Source of the DNA: JALSHZ01 sp964439815
GTDB taxonomy: Bacteria > Pseudomonadota > Gammaproteobacteria > UWMA-0217
Length of the DNA: 16,756 nucleotides
Direction of reading: 5' to 3'
Assembly: GCA_964439815.1 (NCBI GenBank)
Contig: CAYTPO010000232.1
Coordinates: forward strand, 1 to 16,756
Below, piece after piece: positions 1-6,075 of this stretch. Both the position numbers and the translations under genes were made by a program. Numbering within the stretch: the stretch's first letter is position 1; every line of letters starts with the position of its first letter. Below the pieces are notes generated by a model. That model was given only the letters and a program-made list of their open reading frames with translations, did no database searches and was not told the origin of the DNA.

Positions 1-920
1 TCCTTCAGGTGGGCCGCCTCGCGATCCAGCGTAATGGACTCCATGGCCCGATGTGCCTTGAGCAGCACGGTACCGCCCGGCGTCTCGTAACAGCCACGGG
101 ATTTCATGCCAACGTAGCGGTTCTCCATGATATCGATGCGACCGATCCCATTGTCACCCGCCAGTTTGTTCAGCCTGGCCAGCACTCCAGCCGGCGTCAT
201 GGACTCACCATTGATGGAAACCACATCGCCCTTCTCATAGGCCAGCTCGATATAAGTGGGTTCATCCGGCGCGTTTTCCGGAGACACCGTCCATTTCCAC
301 ATATCCTCATCAGCCTCGTGCCAGGGATCTTCCAGTGGGCCACCTTCATAGGAGATGTGCAACAGGTTGGCATCCATCGAATAGGGAGATTTCTTGCCAC
401 GCTTCTGCTCCACAGCTATCCCGTGCCGATCACAGTAGGCCAGCAGCGACTCGCGGGAGCTGAGATCCCATTCTCGCCAGGGTGCAATGATCTGGATACC
501 GGGCTTCAGCGCATAGGCACCCAGTTCAAACCGGATCTGGTCGTTGCCCTTGCCGGTTGCACCGTGGGAAATGGCATCGGCACCGGTTTCATTGGCGATC
601 TCGACCAACCGCTTGGAGATCAGTGGACGCGCAATCGAGGTGCCCAGCAGGTATTCGCCCTCATAGATGGCATTGGCGCGAAACATCGGGTAGACATAGT
701 CCCTGACGAATTCCTCGGTCAGATCCTCGATATAGATTTCCTTGATACCCATGGCCTCGGCCTTGGCACGGGCAGGCTCCACCTCTTCTCCTTGGCCGAT
801 ATCAGCCGTGAACGTCACGACCTCGCACTGGTATTCTTCCTGCAGCCACTTGACGATGACCGAAGTATCCAGCCCTCCGGAGTAGGCCAGCACAACTTTA
901 TTGACGTGTTTTTTCGACAT
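1..920 (-). CDS. argG: Argininosuccinate synthase, partial (C-terminus beyond window)
   Basis: This enzyme joins citrulline and aspartate with ATP to make argininosuccinate, the penultimate step of arginine synthesis in the cytoplasm. The reading frame starts at the ATG at 918-920 and runs off the left edge after 306 codons; the family is usually about 400 residues, so roughly a quarter is missing. The N-terminal ATP pyrophosphatase P-loop is plain (AYSGGLDTS, residues 12-20). Other family blocks follow: FTADIGQGEE, the citrulline/aspartate-site stretch ISHGATGKGNDQIRFE, SPYSMDANLLHISYEGG, and NGIGRIDIMENRYVGMKSRG near the edge. A TATAAT-like -10 lies about 40 bases upstream. The gene is separated by 149 bases from the protease gene on the same strand and is probably transcribed on its own. 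Identification is secure. Confidence 0.97.
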   Translation of the reverse strand, partial: MSKKHVNKVVLAYSGGLDTSVIVKWLQEEYQCEVVTFTADIGQGEEVEPARAKAEAMGIKEIYIEDLTEEFVRDYVYPMFRANAIYEGEYLLGTSIARPLISKRLVEIANETGADAISHGATGKGNDQIRFELGAYALKPGIQIIAPWREWDLSSRESLLAYCDRHGIAVEQKRGKKSPYSMDANLLHISYEGGPLEDPWHEADEDMWKWTVSPENAPDEPTYIELAYEKGDVVSINGESMTPAGVLARLNKLAGDNGIGRIDIMENRYVGMKSRGCYETPGGTVLLKAHRAMESITLDREAAHLK

Positions 921-960
921 GTGGAGTCCACTAAATCCTGAAATTGAATTGAATCGGGGG

Positions 961-966
961 ATTATA
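961..966 (-). promoter_or_regulatory. Possible -10 box of the argG promoter
   Basis: The minus strand reads TATAAT here, about 40 bases before the argG start codon. No convincing -35 hexamer is found at 16-18 bases spacing, so this is a partial promoter call based on a perfect -10 and its position only. Confidence 0.35.
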
Positions 967-1069
967 GCGGAATAATGAGAAAGGGCGTTACCCGAGCTGG
1001 AAAGCGGGTGGATATGCCCCTGCCTCCAGCACGAGGCCAGAGGCAGTTACAAGCAATTCCCGGTTCGTA

Positions 1070-1873
1070 TCAGGGATGCTCTTCGTAATACAAATAGGGG
1101 AAGAACTCGGCACTCCCCAGCTTCGACAACGCAGTCGGGTCGTAGTTGTCATCATTGAAGCCGGCCATGGTTGCTTCGGGAATGTACTCTTCATAGTAGG
1201 GTTCCCTCACCTCAGGTTGCTCATAGGTACCGACATAAGCCACTGCCTGGTACTGATCAGCCTGCATCAACGGGGCAATATCCATCGAAGAGAGCGATAC
1301 GGAATAGTCATCCAGACGAATGACTTCACCCCCGGCCCTGATGGCACCAAAGCCGGTTGTCATGCCAGCCAGAACATGGCGGCCCTGCTCACAGGAAATC
1401 AGCCCACCACCCGATTGGCCGTGATCCACCGATGCGGTGGTATGAAGTGTGCCGTCTTCGATCAGCCCTTCATACTCACCCTGATTGACAACCTGCTCGC
1501 CACCCAGCGGAAAACCCACCGCCCAGACAGTGTCTGCCTCTTCCAGAGGCATCTGACGCAGCGGAATCACATAACGCCCACCGGTACTGACTTCCAGCAA
1601 CGCGAAATCCTTGCTCTGATTAACAAACATTACGGTGGCGGGACGCTGCACACCATTGATGCGCACCATGGGGTTGCTGATATTCATGACAACATGCGCC
1701 GCGGTAATCACGCGATCGGGCGCTACGACAATGCCGCTTCCTTCCGTATTCTCACCTTCGATACGGACGATCGAACTCAATACCTGGTCGGGAGGCACCT
1801 CACAATATTCTGCTTGCGCCAGCCCGGCTCCCAATACCGCGAGCGAGATTCCCGCAATCCATTTCTGCAACAT
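1070..1873 (-). CDS. Secreted trypsin-like (S1 family) serine protease
   Basis: This is a predicted exported serine endopeptidase of 267 residues. The chosen ATG (1871-1873) gives an immediate signal peptide (MLQKWIAGISLAVLGAGLAQA, cleavage after about residue 21) and has a G-rich ribosome-binding stretch (GGGGTGG) about 6 bases upstream; starting 14 codons earlier would bury the signal. The catalytic triad is visible: His60 in ITAAHVV, Asp89 in KDFALLEV and Ser154 in DHGQSGGGLIS. The oxyanion-hole motif is GQSGGG rather than the common GNSGGP. After the protease domain (to about residue 205) comes a roughly 60-residue tail rich in Tyr, Glu and Asp (for example YYEEYIPE, and YLYYEEHP at the end) that I do not recognise. 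The substrate is unknown. The gene stands alone, in the same direction as its neighbours but with gaps of 150-215 bases on both sides. Confidence 0.82.
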   Translation of the reverse strand: MLQKWIAGISLAVLGAGLAQAEYCEVPPDQVLSSIVRIEGENTEGSGIVVAPDRVITAAHVVMNISNPMVRINGVQRPATVMFVNQSKDFALLEVSTGGRYVIPLRQMPLEEADTVWAVGFPLGGEQVVNQGEYEGLIEDGTLHTTASVDHGQSGGGLISCEQGRHVLAGMTTGFGAIRAGGEVIRLDDYSVSLSSMDIAPLMQADQYQAVAYVGTYEQPEVREPYYEEYIPEATMAGFNDDNYDPTALSKLGSAEFFPYLYYEEHP

Positions 1874-2088
1874 TGTTGTCCACCCCACTCGTCTGTAGCC
1901 CTGTGATGGCAACAATCATTGCTGAAATGGTATGGCAGGTATGTTATGAGGCTCCGGTTTTGGCGTTTCCGGATGAAACTGAACGGCAGAAATGTGAAAC
2001 AGCCTACGAATACAGGCGGTTAGTAGTCCATTCGGGACCAACATTATGGCGAGGATGCCTCAGACATCTGTGCATGAATGGCTGCTCA

Positions 2089-2946
2089 TCAAGGCAACAG
2101 GTTCTGCGCCAGAGCCTCCGCTATCTTGCGAGAAAGCCCGGCTTCTGCGCTCAACTTTCCATATCGCAGCAGCAAGTCGATCAGTACCAGATTGCAGTTT
2201 GGCTTGAATCGCTCGCTATTTGCCACGACATCGGCAATCTCATCCATTGTCCACAGCGAGAACGAGGCCATCTCGCCATCGGTATTCTGCGGGGTAAAGG
2301 ACGCTGGCAGATAGAGATCGAAGACCGAGATCGTATCCGGCTTCAAGCCGCTCCTCGAGTCACAGCAATAGCGGATATCACGGATGTAGGTCGCTTCAGC
2401 CGCCAGGTGCGGTGGCACCCCGGCCTCCTCACCACATTCCTTGATTACATTGTCGAGACGGCTGATACCTACCGGCTGCCCACCAGCCGCCAGATGATCG
2501 AGCATTCCGGGAAACGTGGCTTTGTCGGCAGCTCGCTGCCCAATCCAGACCAGCACATCGTCATCCTGCCGCACCAAACCATTGACATGAACCCCGTAGG
2601 CACGAAAACCGAAATGCGGTACGGCTGCCCGCTCGATCTCGAAAGCAGCGGGCTCATCGTAATTCAGCGTGACCGGATAACGCTCATTGCGCCAGCCTTG
2701 AATGACACCCCGCGCTGCAAGCTGCCGAACCACAGCATCCACGGCTTCGGTACGACTCTGGTAATCAGCCAGATCGGGATGCAGGGTAATCGCTTCTGCC
2801 GTAACAAAGAACACTTCGGGCCATTCACGCAACAGCAGCGCAAAATCGGGCAATACCCAACCATGCGGGACATCATCGATCAGAAACGGAATATATCGGG
2901 ACAGTTCGAAGCGGTTACACACTTCGATTCGTTGCAGAAAGCTCAT
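2089..2946 (-). CDS. NUDIX hydrolase with DUF4743 N-terminal domain (Tnr3-like)
   Basis: This protein of about 285 residues has an N-terminal DUF4743 region (about 1-120, including FEIERAAVPHFGFRAYGVHVNG at its end) followed by a NUDIX hydrolase domain. The NUDIX box is at about residues 155-177: it keeps the metal-binding KECGEEAGV core (Glu170, Glu173, Glu174) but has Ile161 where the consensus Gx5Ex7REUxEExGU has its first Glu. Relatives include the NUDIX part of yeast Tnr3 and plant NUDX proteins, known to hydrolyse damaged thiamine diphosphates (oxo- and oxy-thiamine diphosphate); the same role is inferred here, not shown. The ATG at 2944-2946 was chosen; a TTG two codons upstream is possible and neither has a clear ribosome-binding site. 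The gene lies 69 bases beyond DUF3501, with a large inverted repeat in the gap, and may be read through from that operon. Confidence 0.82.
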   Translation of the reverse strand: MSFLQRIEVCNRFELSRYIPFLIDDVPHGWVLPDFALLLREWPEVFFVTAEAITLHPDLADYQSRTEAVDAVVRQLAARGVIQGWRNERYPVTLNYDEPAAFEIERAAVPHFGFRAYGVHVNGLVRQDDDVLVWIGQRAADKATFPGMLDHLAAGGQPVGISRLDNVIKECGEEAGVPPHLAAEATYIRDIRYCCDSRSGLKPDTISVFDLYLPASFTPQNTDGEMASFSLWTMDEIADVVANSERFKPNCNLVLIDLLLRYGKLSAEAGLSRKIAEALAQNLLP

Positions 2947-2954
2947 GACCAATC

Positions 2955-2992
2955 CATTGCGCTATCAGAGGAGTCGACATAATAGCGCAATG
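2955..2992. repeat. 11-bp perfect inverted repeat between DUF3501 and the NUDIX gene
   Basis: CATTGCGCTAT (2955-2965) and ATAGCGCAATG (2982-2992) are exact reverse complements separated by 16 bases. The repeat lies wholly in the 69-base gap and ends 9 bases before the NUDIX start codon. No T-tract follows on either strand, so it is not a standard intrinsic terminator. It could be an operator, an mRNA-processing hairpin or a translation-controlling leader structure. Confidence 0.75.
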
Positions 2993-3015
2993 AACCGCAG
3001 CGGTATTGAAACGGA

Positions 3016-3597
3016 TCAGGACAGATCCGCTACCAGACTCTCACGCGCACGCGCATCAACGGTAACCTGGTGCAGGTAGTTCTCGTGGTCGATTCCCACC
3101 TGGATGGGGGCACCGGCTTTCGCGTCAGCCACCATCGCCTCACTCAGTTCAAACCGCATGAAGTGAACGCTGGAGGTCTTCTCCTCGGTCTCGCGCTCCA
3201 GATCCTCATCCGATATTGCATAGACGCGATCATGTTCACCCACCTGCACCCAGGTCTTGCGGTCGATGCCGATCAGCCGCGCCAGCTCGACGGCACGCAC
3301 CTCGGGATCGACATATTCGATCATCTGCGTCACCTTCCAGTTGCTGCCCTCGGGCACCATCGGATTATAGGTGGCAAGTTCGTCCTCGATTCCCTCGGCA
3401 TCGAAGATCTTCTCGATACGCAGCATCTCCTGAATCTGGTATTGCACCAGAAAGCGATTCTCGAAATGCATGGTCACATCGGGGCCAACCGGAATTACGC
3501 GGATCTTCTTCTCTTCCATCGCCTTGCGACGAAAACCATCACGCTGTTCGGAATAGGCTTCCAGGGATAACAAGTCTTGTCGGGTCAGTTGCATCAT
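3016..3597 (-). CDS. DUF3501 family protein
   Basis: This is a soluble protein of about 193 residues that matches the DUF3501 family by its overall style: an N-terminal MQLTRQDLLSLEAYSEQRD, then a basic segment RRKAMEEKKIRVIPVGPDVTMHFE, then FLVQYQIQEMLRIEKI. It has no signal peptide, membrane segment or cysteine motif. The start is one of two adjacent ATGs (3595-3597 or 3592-3594). It begins 11 bases after the stop of the iron-sulfur oxidoreductase, so the two are co-transcribed and probably translationally coupled. From general knowledge, DUF3501 genes recur beside rubrerythrin and this oxidoreductase type in Proteobacteria. That suggests an accessory role in the same redox system, but no biochemical function is known to me. 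Confidence 0.87.
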   Translation of the reverse strand: MMQLTRQDLLSLEAYSEQRDGFRRKAMEEKKIRVIPVGPDVTMHFENRFLVQYQIQEMLRIEKIFDAEGIEDELATYNPMVPEGSNWKVTQMIEYVDPEVRAVELARLIGIDRKTWVQVGEHDRVYAISDEDLERETEEKTSSVHFMRFELSEAMVADAKAGAPIQVGIDHENYLHQVTVDARARESLVADLS

Positions 3598-3608
3598 TCA
3601 GTACCAGG

Positions 3609-4952
3609 TTAAATGCCATAGGCCTTGCGCAGCAAGTGCAGGGGATGTTCCGCACGGGAACCATTATCGACACCATGGGCAATCTGCTCGCCCGCCATCG
3701 GACAATCGCTGGAATAGTGGTCCGGCTGATCCTTCTTCACCTTGTTGAACACAGGCCGGCAGATCTTCATGGAAATATCGTGGAACTCCGACTTGACCGC
3801 ATAGGTGCCATCATGGCCGGAGCAGCGCTCGATCACATCGACTTCGGTATCGGGAATCTTCTTCAGCAGGTCACGGGTCTTCAGCCCGATCTTCTGCACC
3901 CGCAGATGGCAGGCCGCGTGATAGCTGATCCTGCCCAACGCCTGCTTGAATTCGGTATTCATCAAGCCCTCCTTGTCGCGCAGCATCAGGTATTCGAAGG
4001 GATCGAAGATATGATCCCGTACCCGCGCTACATCGGCATCATCGGGGTACATCAGCGGCAGCTCCTGCTTGAACATCAGTACACAGGAGGGAATGGGCGC
4101 CACAATATCCTGTCCCGCATCGATCGCCTTGATCATCGCCGGGATGTTCACGTTCTTCGCCTCATCGACGGCATCGAGATCACCCAGCTCCAGCTTCGGC
4201 ATACCGCAGCAGCGCTCCTTCTCCACCAGCGCAACCGGAATACCGTTGTGCTCGAACACGGCGACCAGGTCTTCAGCCAGTTCGGGCTGGTTACGATTGC
4301 CATAACAGGTGGTAAACAGCGCAACCTTGCCCTGGGTACGTCCCGCCGGCATGGCGCTATGGGTCGAGCGATGCCCTGCCAGCCGCTTGCGCGCCGAATT
4401 GCCGTGATACTCGGGCAAAACAGCGTTCTGGTGTATCCCCAAGAATTTGTCGAGCTGCTTGCGGAACAACTTGTTCCTGTTCATCGTATTGACCAGACCG
4501 GAAATCACCGGAATACCAGCCAGCTGACCTACCTGATCCGTTGCGCTCAGCACCTTGTCACGCAAACTGTCCTTGCCCTTCTTATGCTTGATTACCTTGG
4601 CACGCAGCATCAGATGTGGGTAGTCCACATTCCATTCATGTGTTGGCACATAGGGGCACTTGGTCAGATAGCACAGATCACAGAGGTAGCAATGATCGAC
4701 CACCTTCCAGTAATCGGACTTGGCAACGCCATCCACTTCCATCGTGGAGGATTCATCCACCAGATCGAACAACGTCGGAAAGGAGTTGCACAGACTGACG
4801 CAGCGGCGACAGCCATGACAGATATCGAAAACACGCTCCAACTCCCGGAACAGCGACGCCTCGTTATAGAACTCGGGGTTCTTCCAATCAATCGGATGGC
4901 GCGTAGGCGCTTCCAGACTACCTTCTCGGTATCCTCCACCGGACTGGGACAT
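3609..4952 (-). CDS. GlpC/HdrD-like iron-sulfur oxidoreductase (two 4Fe-4S motifs, two CCG domains)
   Basis: This 447-residue cytoplasmic or membrane-associated redox protein resembles the iron-sulfur subunits GlpC (anaerobic glycerol-3-phosphate dehydrogenase) and HdrD (heterodisulfide reductase). Two ferredoxin-type cluster motifs lie near the N-terminus: Cys45, 48, 51, 55 (CHGCRRCVSLC) and Cys88, 91, 94, 99 (CYLCDLCYLTKC). Two cysteine-rich CCG-type domains follow, the first with FTTCYGNRNQPEL...ERCCGMPKLE and the second with SYHAACHLR...IERCSGHDGTY, ending with YSSDCPMAGEQI. No flavin-binding catalytic domain is present, so this should be an electron-transfer partner. The ATG at 4950-4952 was chosen because GAGGAG sits 6 bases upstream. 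It is flanked by rubrerythrin upstream and DUF3501 downstream on the same strand, which suggests it passes electrons to or from the di-iron protein; this is inference. Confidence 0.9.
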   Translation of the reverse strand: MSQSGGGYREGSLEAPTRHPIDWKNPEFYNEASLFRELERVFDICHGCRRCVSLCNSFPTLFDLVDESSTMEVDGVAKSDYWKVVDHCYLCDLCYLTKCPYVPTHEWNVDYPHLMLRAKVIKHKKGKDSLRDKVLSATDQVGQLAGIPVISGLVNTMNRNKLFRKQLDKFLGIHQNAVLPEYHGNSARKRLAGHRSTHSAMPAGRTQGKVALFTTCYGNRNQPELAEDLVAVFEHNGIPVALVEKERCCGMPKLELGDLDAVDEAKNVNIPAMIKAIDAGQDIVAPIPSCVLMFKQELPLMYPDDADVARVRDHIFDPFEYLMLRDKEGLMNTEFKQALGRISYHAACHLRVQKIGLKTRDLLKKIPDTEVDVIERCSGHDGTYAVKSEFHDISMKICRPVFNKVKKDQPDHYSSDCPMAGEQIAHGVDNGSRAEHPLHLLRKAYGI

Positions 4953-4958
4953 GACGAT

Positions 4959-4964
4959 CTCCTC
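4959..4964 (-). promoter_or_regulatory. Ribosome-binding site that fixes the start of the iron-sulfur oxidoreductase
   Basis: The minus strand reads GAGGAG 6 bases before the ATG at 4950-4952. An in-frame start further upstream would add 21 residues that lack a comparable site, so this site decides the start. Confidence 0.75.
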
Positions 4965-5003
4965 AACTAAAACTGACAAGGGGTAACTACGGTTGAGCCT
5001 CGG

Positions 5004-5055
5004 ATTCGGGGACACAGCCTCCCAGTAAACTACTCACCAGAGTAGCCATTCGGGG
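5004..5055. repeat. Palindromic mini-insertion A: 36-bp core with exact 8-bp direct repeats
   Basis: ATTCGGGG occurs at 5004-5011 and again at 5048-5055, with the match ending exactly at 8 bases on both sides. The 36 bases between them (5012-5047) carry AACTACTC, a 4-base centre and GAGTAGCC (5028-5047), the same core seen upstream of xseB and upstream of dxs. The unit lies in the 186-base gap between rubrerythrin and the iron-sulfur oxidoreductase, so it should be transcribed as part of that operon. Family not recognised. Confidence 0.65.
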
Positions 5056-5103
5056 TTAGGTGTTGACATCCCCCGTTGCCGGCAGATGCGAAATCAGAAT
5101 GCA

Positions 5104-5132
5104 GGCAGGAGGCTATTGCACTCCCACCTGCC
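5104..5132 (-). other. Weak hairpin just after the rubrerythrin stop codon
   Basis: GGCAGG (5104-5109) and CCTGCC (5127-5132) can pair around a 17-base loop, starting 6 bases beyond the rubrerythrin stop. No T-tract follows on the minus strand. It may protect or attenuate the 3' end of the abundant rubrerythrin message, but the stem is short. Confidence 0.3.
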
Positions 5133-5138
5133 GGAGAA

Positions 5139-5555
5139 TCACTCCATGGAATCCAGAGCTTTCTGGAAACGGTTGGCATGAGAACGCTCAGCCTTGGCCA
5201 GGGTCTCGAACCAGTCGGCAATCTCGTCAAAACCCTCTTCACGAGCAGTCTTGGCCATGCCGGGATACATGTCGGTGTACTCGTGAGTCTCACCGGCAAT
5301 CGCCGCCTTGAGGTTGTCGGCTGTGCCACCAATGGGCAGGCCCGTTGCCGGATCACCGGAAGCTTCCAGATACTCCAGATGGCCGTGAGCGTGGCCGGTT
5401 TCACCTTCTGCAGTGGAGCGGAAAACCGCTGAGATATCGTTGTAACCTTCGACGTCGGCTTTTGCTGCGAAATAGAGATAGCGGCGGTTCGCCTGAGACT
5501 CACCGGCAAATGCGTCCTTCAGGCTTTGTTCGGTCTTGCTGCCTTTCAATTCCAT
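5139..5555 (-). CDS. Rubrerythrin-family di-iron protein without rubredoxin domain
   Basis: This 138-residue ferritin-like protein has the rubrerythrin di-iron ligand set: Glu19, Glu52 with His55 (ETGH), Glu89 and Glu92 (ETHEY), and Glu123 with His126 (ERSH). Classical rubrerythrins are about 190 residues and end in a rubredoxin domain with two CxxC pairs; here the protein stops after the four-helix bundle and has no cysteine, so electrons must come from another protein. Family members reduce hydrogen peroxide. AGGAGA sits 9 bases before the ATG (5553-5555), a strong ribosome-binding site. It heads the operon with the GlpC/HdrD-like protein and DUF3501, and its promoter and a candidate operator are visible at 5618-5671. 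The likely role is cytoplasmic peroxide defence; identification of the family is secure, the electron donor is inferred. Confidence 0.93.
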   Translation of the reverse strand: MELKGSKTEQSLKDAFAGESQANRRYLYFAAKADVEGYNDISAVFRSTAEGETGHAHGHLEYLEASGDPATGLPIGGTADNLKAAIAGETHEYTDMYPGMAKTAREEGFDEIADWFETLAKAERSHANRFQKALDSME

Positions 5556-5564
5556 CGTGCTTTT

Positions 5565-5570
5565 TCTCCT
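5565..5570 (-). promoter_or_regulatory. Strong ribosome-binding site of rubrerythrin
   Basis: The minus strand reads AGGAGA, 9 bases upstream of the ATG at 5553-5555. It confirms the start and suggests high expression. Confidence 0.75.
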
Positions 5571-5617
5571 GTATGGGATGAATATGGATCACTAACGAAA
5601 CCCCGAGGGGCGACTTT

Positions 5618-5632
5618 TTAGAACAAGTCTAA
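5618..5632. promoter_or_regulatory. Candidate Fur/PerR-type operator upstream of rubrerythrin
   Basis: TTAGAACAAGTCTAA is a 15-base palindrome of 7-1-7 layout with TTAGA/TCTAA outer arms. It resembles the layout of PerR and Fur-family boxes (PerR consensus TTATAATnATTATAA). It begins a few bases downstream of the expected transcription start of the rubrerythrin promoter, a typical repressor position. Which regulator binds is unknown. Confidence 0.45.
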
Positions 5633-5643
5633 ACGTGTGAAGT

Positions 5644-5671
5644 AATTTAGCAGAACCATTCGTCGTGTCAA
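5644..5671 (-). promoter_or_regulatory. Sigma-70-type promoter of the rubrerythrin operon
   Basis: On the minus strand a perfect -35 TTGACA (5666-5671) is followed after 16 bases by TAAATT (5644-5649), preceded by TGC as an extended -10 element. Expected transcription starts around 5637, leaving a leader of about 80 bases before the rubrerythrin start codon. Confidence 0.65.
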
Positions 5672-5741
5672 CCCGGCACCACATCCTCTGAGGTTTTGAC
5701 CCAATCACGGAATTGACCCTGTCGGCCATCTCAAGTAGCGT

Positions 5742-5804
5742 TGCAATCTGTAACTACTCAGCTACGGTTTATGTGAACTACTCGCTGAGTAGTTACTGCA
5801 ATCT
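5742..5804. repeat. Palindromic mini-insertion B: 47-bp unit with 13-bp terminal inverted repeats and exact 8-bp direct repeats
   Basis: TGCAATCT (5742-5749) directly abuts GTAACTACTCAGC (5750-5762). After 21 bases comes the exact reverse complement GCTGAGTAGTTAC (5784-5796), directly followed by a second TGCAATCT (5797-5804). The layout is that of a tiny transposon: target duplication, inverted repeat, short middle, inverted repeat, target duplication. Inside it AACTACTCGCTGAGTAGTT (5776-5794) forms a second, competing palindrome. It sits 29 bases before the xseB start, in its leader or promoter. Confidence 0.75.
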
Positions 5805-5832
5805 TTTCCACAGCGACACAGGTTTTCCCTCC

Positions 5833-6075
5833 ATGCCCCGAAAAAAAGCCGAACCCAAACCGGATTTCGAACAATCCATGGAAGCCCTGGAAAAGCTGGT
5901 CGAGCGCATGGAAAGCGGCGACCTGACACTGGAAGAATCCCTCAAGGAGTTCGAGCAGGGCATGGCGCTGACGCAGCAATGTCAGACTCTACTCGAAGAG
6001 GCCGAACAACGTGTCAGGATTCTCACCGGCAAGGGCACCCTCACAGCATTCAACAAGAACGGCGATGACGAATAA
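5833..6075 (+). CDS. xseB: Exodeoxyribonuclease VII small subunit
   Basis: This 80-residue protein is the small subunit of exonuclease VII, which degrades single-stranded DNA into acid-soluble oligonucleotides and acts in mismatch repair and damage tolerance; several small subunits coil around each large subunit XseA. The family core is clear: FEQSMEALEKLVERMESGDLTLEESLKEFEQGMAL followed by CQTLLEEAEQRVRIL, an all-helical coiled-coil-type pair. The ATG at 5833 gives the normal family length; an upstream in-frame start at 5713 would translate through the palindromic insertion and is rejected. The gene overlaps ispA by 11 bases, the usual proteobacterial pairing. XseA is not in this window. Confidence 0.94.
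   Translation: MPRKKAEPKPDFEQSMEALEKLVERMESGDLTLEESLKEFEQGMALTQQCQTLLEEAEQRVRILTGKGTLTAFNKNGDDE

Noticed and set aside
930..955. Repeated TGAAAT/TGAAT-like units before argG as ArgR boxes.
   Set aside because: They are short direct repeats in A/T-rich DNA and do not form the paired palindromic ARG box.
1999..2036. A possible diverged relative of mini-insertion A: ACAGCCT at 1999-2005 and GTAGTCCATTCGGG at 2023-2036 resemble parts of 5014-5055.
   Set aside because: There is no left-hand direct repeat and no core palindrome, so the similarity may be chance.
3216..4970. A very long open frame on the plus strand opposite the iron-sulfur oxidoreductase.
   Set aside because: It is the antisense shadow of a clearly conserved gene in GC-rich DNA; its translation shows no domain and is rich in His, Gln and Arg as expected of antisense.
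5713..5741. TTGACC with TAGCGT at 17 bases as the xseB promoter.
   Set aside because: The -10 matches only three of six consensus positions; too weak to list.
5713..5832. An N-terminal extension of xseB by 40 residues.
   Set aside because: It would translate the palindromic insertion and gives a protein longer than the family; the ATG at 5833 fits the family length.
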